Shown here one piece after another: positions 7,007 through 13,891 of a stretch of 18,959 bases of DNA. The first letter of the stretch is position 1. Every line of letters starts with the position of its first letter. Made by a program: the position numbers and the translations under genes. The notes beneath the pieces were generated by a model. That model did not search any database and was not told the origin of the DNA. It saw only the letters and a list, made by a program, of their open reading frames with translations. The stretch lies in contig JAIKYL010000068.1 of NCBI GenBank assembly GCA_024683255.1, forward strand, positions 1 through 18,959. Reading direction: 5' to 3'. Source of the DNA: Bacteroidales bacterium. Lineage in GTDB: Bacteria > Bacteroidota > Bacteroidia > Bacteroidales > UBA932.

Positions 7007-10000
7007 TATTTAGCTCCGCGGGAAGAAATCTTGAATTCTTCAAAAGCGGCCTTGAGCGGTGCTGCAGCAGGCATTTGCATGCCGCCGCGGCCGGGACCGC
7101 CGAAGCCCCGCATCATGGCGGGCTGGGCTCCTTCGCAAGCCATCACACCCACCTGCACGTCCTTGAGCACAGCCTGGGCCGTACCCATCTTCTCATACTT
7201 CTTACCGTCCACGGAGTACCAGGCAGTGTAGGTATCGGCCTGCTTCACCAGACGTAGCCAAATCACATTGTTTTCACCCAAGATGCCTTCCATGCTAAGG
7301 GTGGCGGTACTCTTTTGCTGTCCGTTCTCTTCCACCATAAGCTGCAGCTGACCCGCAGCGGGACCGGCATCGGGCTGACGGCGGAAGTTGAAGGTGGCGC
7401 CATAGACAAATTTCACAAAGTTGTCGTCGCTCTCATAGGCCACCAGACCGGCGTTCTGGGCCGGAGCGGCAGGGGCGGAAGCGCACACCAGTTTGGTATC
7501 CACGGTCCAGTCCGTATTGGCGCTCTGCAGGAGGATGTTGGGGGCATCGTTCCCGGCCTGGGCAATGTCTCCCTTACCGCCGGTGAGAACCAGCGAGCCC
7601 GGTTTTTCGCTGATCGACCAAAGGGCAGGATCCTCCCGCACCCAGTTCCACTGGCTTCCCAGGGCGGGTTTGGAGAAGCTGTCGCTCACGCCTGCGGTGC
7701 CAAAGTTAACGGTAACCTGGCGGCTGTCTCCAGTGGCTTCGTCAACCAGATTAACCACGGCGGTACCGGGAACGGCAGGAGCCTGGCAAACTTCTACGCC
7801 GATGGCAGGATCTGCGGCAACGGCCTCAACCACAGGAGCTTTGCCCCCCTTGAGCAGATAGCTCACCTGAGAGGCTTCTCCCAACTTGACCGCCTTGCCG
7901 CCCACCTTGAGGCTGGTAAGGGCCATATCCGGCATCACCTTTACGGCAAAGCTGTCCTCAACGGTTTTTCCGTCTATGGTAACCACGCAGCGGACGGTGG
8001 CAACACCCATGGAAAGGGCCTTCACCACGCCGTCGGCCGATACGCTGGCAACGGAAGGATTGTTGCTGATCCAGACGGCCTTGGCTCCCTCAAAGAAGCT
8101 GTCGTCGTTCATGCAGGCGGTGAATTCGGCCCGGGCCGATTCCCCGATGCGCAGCACGGATGCCTCGCAGGTGGTCCACACAGTCTTGAGGCTGCGCTTG
8201 AGCGAGCCGGACATGGTGGCGGTCACACTGCTGCGGATATCCTGAGAGGAAGAACCGATCTCAAAGACGTAACGACCCTGGTCATACGTCATCCTGTCGG
8301 CCTCCATGTCCCAGAACCAAAGGTCTGCGCAGTTGATTTCAATGTCCACCGTACGGGTCTGTCCGCGCGGGATGGTAATCCGCTTGAAGCCCTTGAGGCG
8401 CTTGGCCGGGCGTTCCAGGGCAGCGGGGCTGTCCGGGGTGGCCACATACACCTGCACCACTTCGTCAGCATTATAGTCACCGGTATTAGTCACATCCACG
8501 CTCACCGTCACCTTGTCGTTGGGGGTGATGGCGCTCTTGCTGATGCGGGCGTTGCTGTATGCAAAGGTGGTATAGCTGAGGCCGTAACCGAAGGGGTAAG
8601 AGACATCCTGGTTGAAGTACCAAAGGGTGCGTCCCACGTTGCCGGAGCTGCGGCGCAGATTGTAATCCGTAATGGCCGGAAGGTCCTTCACGCTCTTGAA
8701 CCAGGTGGCGTTGAGCTTGCCACCCGGAGAAACCTCTCCAAAGAGGATGCGAGGGATGGCCTCACCCTGGGCCTGGCCGTTATAACCGGTCCAGAGGATG
8801 CCCCGGACGCTGTCCAGATGTCGGAATTTCTCCACCTCCACACAGCCCAGGGTCTGCATTACCACAACGGTGTTGGGGTTCACGGAAGCGACCGCCTGGA
8901 TGAGCGGAAGCTGGTTGCCCGGGAGCAGGAGCGTAAGGCGGTCGGCCTCTTCCGTGGCCGTATTCTCGTCGGTTCCCACGAAGACGATGGCCACATCGGC
9001 ATCCCTTGCAAGGGCCAGGGTTGCTTCGTCAATGGGAGCGTCCTGCGGAGCCTTGTACACCAGATACACATTCTGCGGGCCATTGTAACCCAGCTTCAGA
9101 GCGCTGGTCTTCATTGGCATGCTGGCACCATATACGCCGCCCACGCGTGCTCCGGATGCCCTGGTGGCCTCGATGCGGCCGATGAGGTTGCCGTCCGGAC
9201 CACCCACGCGGATTTCCACGATACCGCCCTCGGTGGGGATATTGAGGCCCACGGTGATGTTCTCGATATTGGTGATATCCACGCCGTCGTACGCGGTCCA
9301 GGCTCCGTCGTCAATGGTACGGACCTGATCCTCGTCGCCCATGCCGGAGCCCACGGTAATGCCCTCGGAGGCCGATGAGTACTTGGTGGCGTCGTAGCGA
9401 GTAACGCTGCCGTCCGTCTTTTCAATCTCGAAATAGCCGATATACAGGAGGTTGCTCTTGCTCTTGATGTCTCCGCCCACAACCAGACGTACATCCACGT
9501 CATAGCCCTTTTCCTCCAGCCAGGCCTTGATTCCGGCATAAGGAGAAATCATGGCCGAGGCCTCCGGACGTCCGGAATACGGACCCAGTTCCACATCGTC
9601 CGCCTGCGGGCCGATAAGCGCGATGCTCTTGAGGGACTTGGCACTCAGGGGCAGGATCTTTCCTTCATTTTTGAGCAGCACAGGAGTGCGGGTGGCGACC
9701 TCCGCCGCCAGGGCCCTGTTGGCCGCGGAACTCACGCGGGAAGGCTCATACTTGGTATAAGGAACCATGGGCTCCGGGTCGAATTCGCCGGTACGCATGC
9801 GCACGGTGAACATGTTCACCAGGGCGCGGTCTATATCGGCCATGGGCAGGATGCCCTGCTCGTAGGCGCTGATGGCAAAACGCTGGTACACGCTGCCGCA
9901 GTCCGAATCCACGCCGGCGCGGAGGCCCATTGCCGTGGCCTCTTCCCGGGTATCGGCATAATAATGTCCGTCCCAGATGTCCTGGATGGCGGCGCAGTCG

Positions 10001-10815
10001 CCCGTCACATAGCCTTTCATGCCCCAGCTGCGGCGGGCCAGGGTGTCCAGATAGAAGACGCTGGCCGATGTGGGCACATGATTCACGGCATTGTAGGAAG
10101 ACATGATGGAGGGCAGATGCTCGTCCTCAATAAGTCGTTTGTACGGATACAGATAGAATTCCCGCATGTCCCGGCTGTCCATGTTGGAGCTGCTAACATG
10201 GCGGTCGAACTCACTGTTGTTGGCAAAGTAATGCTTGGCGGTGGGAACGGCCTTCATGTAACGCGGATCCGGACCCATGAAGCCGCGCACAAAGCCGCGG
10301 GCCATTTCTGCAGCCAGGAAAGGATCCTCACCGTAAGATTCGCCCGTACGGCCCCAGCGGGGATCACGGACGGGTTCCACCACCGGAGACCAGAAGGTAA
10401 GGCCCTTGGTGCCGGTCTGGTAGATGGCGCGGGCCTCTTCCGCCACGGCCGATGCCATGCGCTCCACCAGCGAAGGGTCCCAGGAAGAGCCCAGGGCCAC
10501 GCTGTTGGGGAAGGAAGTGGGGCCCAGGATGCCCACGGAGGGATTGGCGCCGGAGAGGACGCCGTGCAGCGCCTCACTCCAGACATTGTAGTTCTTCACG
10601 CCCAGCCGGGGCACAGCGGCCATGTTGTTGCCCAGCAGGCTCTGTTTCTCCTCCAGCGTGAGGCGGGACACCAGGTCCGTGGCGCGCTCCTCGAAGGAAT
10701 AGGCGGGGTTCAGGTAAATGGGCAGGGTTCCGTCATCGGCATTCTGCGCCCGGGCGGAAAGCGAAAGGCTAAGGGCCAGGATTCCACCGGAGATAATAAG
10801 TAAGATCCGTTTCAT
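7006..10815 (-). CDS. Large modular GH3 beta-xylosidase/beta-glucosidase-type enzyme
   Basis: The 1269-residue protein is well above the usual 700-860 of GH3 enzymes. Order: signal peptide 1-24; GH3 N-terminal barrel about 40-345 with substrate-binding KHYFANN (194-200) and nucleophile Asp273 in VTGDC; first part of the GH3 C domain 370-450; an inserted CBM6-like sandwich about 455-590; remainder of the C domain about 598-715, with an acid/base candidate Glu622 or Glu623 in TEEADR; fibronectin-III-like domain about 760-855; bacterial Ig-like (Big2) domain about 880-962; linker domain; LamG/concanavalin-like C-terminal domain about 1042-1269 containing a Gly/Met-rich loop at 1234-1248. The start at 10815 begins the signal peptide; a longer frame would run into mntP. 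It probably hydrolyses xylo- or gluco-oligosaccharides released by the GH43 proteins. The specificity call is inference. Confidence 0.92.
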   Translation of the reverse strand: MKRILLIISGGILALSLSLSARAQNADDGTLPIYLNPAYSFEERATDLVSRLTLEEKQSLLGNNMAAVPRLGVKNYNVWSEALHGVLSGANPSVGILGPTSFPNSVALGSSWDPSLVERMASAVAEEARAIYQTGTKGLTFWSPVVEPVRDPRWGRTGESYGEDPFLAAEMARGFVRGFMGPDPRYMKAVPTAKHYFANNSEFDRHVSSSNMDSRDMREFYLYPYKRLIEDEHLPSIMSSYNAVNHVPTSASVFYLDTLARRSWGMKGYVTGDCAAIQDIWDGHYYADTREEATAMGLRAGVDSDCGSVYQRFAISAYEQGILPMADIDRALVNMFTVRMRTGEFDPEPMVPYTKYEPSRVSSAANRALAAEVATRTPVLLKNEGKILPLSAKSLKSIALIGPQADDVELGPYSGRPEASAMISPYAGIKAWLEEKGYDVDVRLVVGGDIKSKSNLLYIGYFEIEKTDGSVTRYDATKYSSASEGITVGSGMGDEDQVRTIDDGAWTAYDGVDITNIENITVGLNIPTEGGIVEIRVGGPDGNLIGRIEATRASGARVGGVYGASMPMKTSALKLGYNGPQNVYLVYKAPQDAPIDEATLALARDADVAIVFVGTDENTATEEADRLTLLLPGNQLPLIQAVASVNPNTVVVMQTLGCVEVEKFRHLDSVRGILWTGYNGQAQGEAIPRILFGEVSPGGKLNATWFKSVKDLPAITDYNLRRSSGNVGRTLWYFNQDVSYPFGYGLSYTTFAYSNARISKSAITPNDKVTVSVDVTNTGDYNADEVVQVYVATPDSPAALERPAKRLKGFKRITIPRGQTRTVDIEINCADLWFWDMEADRMTYDQGRYVFEIGSSSQDIRSSVTATMSGSLKRSLKTVWTTCEASVLRIGESARAEFTACMNDDSFFEGAKAVWISNNPSVASVSADGVVKALSMGVATVRCVVTIDGKTVEDSFAVKVMPDMALTSLKVGGKAVKLGEASQVSYLLKGGKAPVVEAVAADPAIGVEVCQAPAVPGTAVVNLVDEATGDSRQVTVNFGTAGVSDSFSKPALGSQWNWVREDPALWSISEKPGSLVLTGGKGDIAQAGNDAPNILLQSANTDWTVDTKLVCASAPAAPAQNAGLVAYESDDNFVKFVYGATFNFRRQPDAGPAAGQLQLMVEENGQQKSTATLSMEGILGENNVIWLRLVKQADTYTAWYSVDGKKYEKMGTAQAVLKDVQVGVMACEGAQPAMMRGFGGPGRGGMQMPAAAPLKAAFEEFKISSRGAK

Positions 10816-10835
10816 ATATGTTATAGTTTCAGTGT

Positions 10836-11411
10836 TTACAGCAAATGCTCCACTAGGATTTTGATGCCGATGCCGATGAGGATTAAGCCTCCCACCAGCT
10901 CCGGCTTCCACCGGCGTGCCACCACTTCTCCAAAGCGCACGCCCAGCAGATGGCCGACGATGCTGAAGACAAAGGATACCAGGCCGATGACCAGCAGCGG
11001 AACGGTTAACTGCCCCCACGTCTCATAGCCCGTGCAGGAAAGGGAAATGCCCACGGCCAGCGCATCAATACTGGTGGCCAGCGCCAGCAGCAACTGGGTG
11101 CGGAGCTGAGTGGAATCCATGTGATCCTCCTCTTCCGGGGAAAAGGCATCCTTGATCATCTTGATGCCGATAATGGCCAGCAGACCGAACGCAATCCAGT
11201 GGTCGAAGGCCTCCACGCTGGACTGGAAGTAATGGATGGCCAACCAGCCGATAAGAGGCATGAGCGCCTGGAAAAGTCCGAACAGGAAGGCCATGCGAAG
11301 CACTTTCTCCCATTGGTTCCTACGAGTGATAACACCGCTTACAACGGACACCGTAAAGCAATCCATGGCCAGCGCAACCGCAATTAGAACAATTTCCCAA
11401 AGAGTCATCAT
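10836..11411 (-). CDS. mntP: MntP-type manganese efflux pump
   Basis: The 191-residue inner-membrane protein has six predicted hydrophobic segments and the internally duplicated MntP/DUF204 architecture. The first half carries VALAMDCFTVSV (Asp17) and the second ATSIDALAVGIS (Asp116), the paired helix motifs whose aspartates are implicated in Mn2+ export in E. coli MntP. Length matches the family. The start is either of two adjacent ATGs (11411 or 11408); the first is given. It lies 20 bases upstream of the GH3 ATG on the same strand, so it may share a transcript, though a functional link is not obvious. No yybP-ykoY manganese riboswitch can fit in the 53-base gap upstream of it. Confidence 0.93.
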   Translation of the reverse strand: MMTLWEIVLIAVALAMDCFTVSVVSGVITRRNQWEKVLRMAFLFGLFQALMPLIGWLAIHYFQSSVEAFDHWIAFGLLAIIGIKMIKDAFSPEEEDHMDSTQLRTQLLLALATSIDALAVGISLSCTGYETWGQLTVPLLVIGLVSFVFSIVGHLLGVRFGEVVARRWKPELVGGLILIGIGIKILVEHLL

Positions 11412-11419
11412 AATAGTTG

Positions 11420-11427
11420 TAAAGATA
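11420..11427 (-). promoter_or_regulatory. Weak candidate -7 box upstream of mntP
   Basis: On the minus strand 11427-11420 reads TATCTTTA, one base off TAnnTTTG, 8 bases from the first ATG of mntP. It would drive a very short leader. It is the only plausible -7 box in the 53-base divergent gap for this direction. Confidence 0.25.
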
Positions 11428-11448
11428 GTATTTTTGCCGGAAAATTCC

Positions 11449-11456
11449 TACTTTTG
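11449..11456 (+). promoter_or_regulatory. Candidate -7 promoter box for the alpha/beta hydrolase
   Basis: TACTTTTG at 11449-11456 matches TAnnTTTG exactly and ends only 8 bases before the ATG at 11465. Transcription would begin within a few bases of the start codon, giving a leaderless or nearly leaderless mRNA. A -33 TTTG at standard spacing is not seen; the TTTG at 11433-11436 is too close. Confidence 0.45.
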
Positions 11457-11464
11457 CGGCCGAT

Positions 11465-12220
11465 ATGACTTACGAAATCCGGGAATTCATCTGCCGGAGC
11501 GCCGGCAACCGCCTGTGGGGAGAAGCCTTTGTGCCCGCCGCACCCGGGAGGCATCCCGTCCTGGTCCTGTCCCACGGATACAATGTGAACCATCGGCATT
11601 TCCAGCGCCTGGCGGAATATTTTGCCGGTGAGGGATACGTTTGCTGCTGCTTTGACTTTGCCGGCGGCAGTGTGAACAGCAAAAGCGAAGGCCGTTCAGT
11701 GGACATGTCCGTCTTTACGGAAAGGCAGAATCTGGTGGATGTGCTGGACACCGTCCGGGAATGGGACTGTGTGGACCCGGAGCGTATCTTCCTTGTGGGA
11801 GAAAGCCTGGGCGGCAGCGTAACGGCCATAACGGCGCCGCAGGTGGCGGACCGCATCCGGGGCATCGTGTTAGCCTTTCCCGCCTTCTGTGTTCCGGCCG
11901 ACGGCTACGCGCAGTTCCCCGCCCTGGAAGACATTCCGGATTCCTTCGAGATGATGGGCATGACCATCGGCCGGGGCTATCTCCAGCCTTTTTATGAGGG
12001 GTACGATTTCTATGACGACATTGTGAAATACACCGGTCCCGTGCTCATTGTCCACGGCACGGAAGACCCGCTGGTGGCTCCCTCCTATTCCATAAAAGCT
12101 GCCCGGCTGTACCGCAACTGCGAACTACGCTGGATTGACGGTGCCGGGCATGGCTTCTATTCCCCTGAACAGCGGGAACTCTATTTCTCTTATATTACCG
12201 ACTTCCTGAACAGGAACTAA
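11465..12220 (+). CDS. Cytoplasmic alpha/beta hydrolase, cinnamoyl/feruloyl-esterase-like
   Basis: The 251-residue single-domain serine hydrolase has no signal peptide, so it is expected in the cytoplasm. The oxyanion segment is LSHGYN (35-40), the nucleophile Ser114 in VGESLGG, the acid Asp201 in HGTEDPLV, and the base His229 in GAGHGF. An insertion between the nucleophile and the acid (about 145-185) forms a lid. Layout and the HGT-D-P-V...GA-H-F ending resemble small cinnamoyl esterases such as Butyrivibrio Est1E, which cleave hydroxycinnamate esters; other acyl esters remain possible. It may finish deacylation of imported feruloylated oligosaccharides. It is alone on the plus strand, divergent from mntP (53-base gap), and its stop overlaps the stop of the convergent C69 gene by 3 bases. 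Confidence 0.82.
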   Translation: MTYEIREFICRSAGNRLWGEAFVPAAPGRHPVLVLSHGYNVNHRHFQRLAEYFAGEGYVCCCFDFAGGSVNSKSEGRSVDMSVFTERQNLVDVLDTVREWDCVDPERIFLVGESLGGSVTAITAPQVADRIRGIVLAFPAFCVPADGYAQFPALEDIPDSFEMMGMTIGRGYLQPFYEGYDFYDDIVKYTGPVLIVHGTEDPLVAPSYSIKAARLYRNCELRWIDGAGHGFYSPEQRELYFSYITDFLNRN

Positions 12221-13890
12221 TTGGCCGGTTTCACGTAACGGTCTCCGGTCTGGGCCTTTACGGCGTCGATGAACGCGGGCGCATAGGCCGGTGAGGTGCG
12301 GCGTCCGGGGACGATGGCACCATTCTCACTGGGCTGCATCACCTGGTCGTTGTGCTTCACAATAAGGAACTTGGCCAGCTTGTCCCAACGCTTCATCATC
12401 ATGTCCGTATAGGCTTCCGTCTTGGCGGTAAGATAGTCCACCCGGGCCGAAGGAGTGAGCTGGGCCACCTGGGCCTCCACTTCCTTCTGGTCTTCGGCAT
12501 AGTAGTCTTCCAGTTCCTTCTGGGCATCGCGGAGATCCCCGATCATGGCACTCCAGCGCGGATACACCATATTGGCCACCCAGTTGTTCATCCAGAAGGC
12601 GCTGTCAAAGCTGAACTCCCGGATGTTGTTGTTCTCCCGGCGGAAGGGTTCCGGTACGCGGTTGATGCTGCAATATACCGGCACGTAGGCCACCATGGTG
12701 GCATCGTCCATGTTGAAGTAAGTCACGCCACCCACTTCGTCGGGCAGGGAGGAACGCATCTGGCAAACCATGGTCATGCCACTCTGCTGGCAGCCGATGG
12801 GACGCTCGCGGAACATGTCCGTTTCGTCGGAGCTCTTGAAGTTCACGGGCTGGTTGCGGTAAGGAGAGGCCCAGGGACCGGCGCTTACATCGGCCGTCAT
12901 GTCCAGGGCGGTGCCCTCATAGTGGTCCCGCATGTCGTTCATCACATCTCTAACGGAAAGGGGGGCGTCCGGCTTGATCCACAGGGGAAGGTGGTCGTAC
13001 TGGGACTGGTCACCGTTAAGGAAAGGCAGATACTTGTCCATTTCCTCCGCGTTGGTGTGATGGCGGAAGAAGCTCCACACACGGGCTTCGCAGTAACGGA
13101 TGGCGCTGAAATCCAGCGGACCGTAGGCTTCACGGAAGCTGAAATCCTTATCCTCTCCGTCAAAGTAACCCATCTCGCGGGCGAAGGAGATTACATCGGC
13201 CGAATACATGCAGTTGCCGTTATCGGCAATGCAGAATCCCAGCTTCTTGTCGGCCTTCTTCACCTGCGGGAACTGCTGGATGCGGCTGGAGTTGGCATAG
13301 GCGCAGATGCAGTCGTCCGGCACGCGGAGCGCAACCCATACCATGCCCTTGCGACCTTTGCCCTTGCCAATAAGCTCCATGATCCAGGCCTCCTCCTTGT
13401 CACAAATCACGAAATTCTCGCCGGTCTCGCTGTAACCGTACTCCTGGGCCAGCTGGTGAATCACGGCAATGGCCTCGCGGGCCGTTTTGCTGCGCTGCAG
13501 GGCCAGTTCCATAAGGTTATAATAACCCAGCCAGCCTTCCGGATTGCGGAGTTCGTTCCGGCCGCCCCAGGTGGTTTCCACAATGGTAACCTGGTTTTCG
13601 TTCATGAGGCCCGCCACATTGTAGGTGTAGGGAGCCTGGGCAATGAGGTGTTCGCCACCGCCCATGGGGCCGAAGAAGCCCCGGATGGCTATCATTTCCC
13701 CTTCCGCATGGGCTCCGGGGCCATAATGGGACAGGGGGGATACAAAGCCGAAGCTGTCGGCATTGTAAGAGCAGATGACGCTTCCGTCCACGGAAGCCTG
13801 CTTTCCAACAATGAGGTTGGTGCATGCATCCGAAGGAAGCACGCTGGTGAGAAGAAGGGCCGCCATGGCCGCAAAAACAGTTCGTTTCAT
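12217..13890 (-). CDS. C69 family dipeptidase (secreted N-terminal-nucleophile hydrolase)
   Basis: This 557-residue peptidase has an N-terminal signal segment (1-22) removed just before Cys23 in DACTNLIVGK. In the C69 (PepD/U34) family this cysteine becomes the N-terminal nucleophile of an Ntn-hydrolase fold. Other family features visible are DGSVICSYNADSFGF (35-49), the VAGLMNENQV...ETTWGG block (about 92-110), and ENFVICDKEEAWIMEL near 158-173. Length is normal for the Bacteroidota secreted subgroup. Members cleave dipeptides with broad specificity. It is the last gene of the minus-strand run with the GH43 lipoprotein, whose stop lies 1 base upstream of this ATG's codon; a peptidase in a glycan operon is unexpected and may reflect peptide or glycopeptide substrates. 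The stop overlaps the convergent hydrolase. Confidence 0.9.
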   Translation of the reverse strand: MKRTVFAAMAALLLTSVLPSDACTNLIVGKQASVDGSVICSYNADSFGFVSPLSHYGPGAHAEGEMIAIRGFFGPMGGGEHLIAQAPYTYNVAGLMNENQVTIVETTWGGRNELRNPEGWLGYYNLMELALQRSKTAREAIAVIHQLAQEYGYSETGENFVICDKEEAWIMELIGKGKGRKGMVWVALRVPDDCICAYANSSRIQQFPQVKKADKKLGFCIADNGNCMYSADVISFAREMGYFDGEDKDFSFREAYGPLDFSAIRYCEARVWSFFRHHTNAEEMDKYLPFLNGDQSQYDHLPLWIKPDAPLSVRDVMNDMRDHYEGTALDMTADVSAGPWASPYRNQPVNFKSSDETDMFRERPIGCQQSGMTMVCQMRSSLPDEVGGVTYFNMDDATMVAYVPVYCSINRVPEPFRRENNNIREFSFDSAFWMNNWVANMVYPRWSAMIGDLRDAQKELEDYYAEDQKEVEAQVAQLTPSARVDYLTAKTEAYTDMMMKRWDKLAKFLIVKHNDQVMQPSENGAIVPGRRTSPAYAPAFIDAVKAQTGDRYVKPAN

Positions 13891-13891
13891 A

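Noticed and set aside
7315..9378. 687-residue plus-strand open frame opposite GH3
   Set aside because: Antisense shadow of the GH3 gene, with His/Gly/Ala-rich composition and no recognisable motif.
10816..11019. 68-residue N-terminal extension of the GH3 frame
   Set aside because: The extension overlaps mntP, has Arg/Pro-rich random composition, and would bury the signal peptide that starts at 10815.
11433..11436. TTTG as a -33 element for the hydrolase promoter
   Set aside because: Only 12 bases separate it from the -7 box, well short of the roughly 19-21 expected in Bacteroidetes promoters.
13822..13824. Cys23 of the C69 protein as a lipoprotein cysteine
   Set aside because: The preceding SDA is not a good lipobox, and this Cys is the N-terminal catalytic nucleophile of the C69 family.
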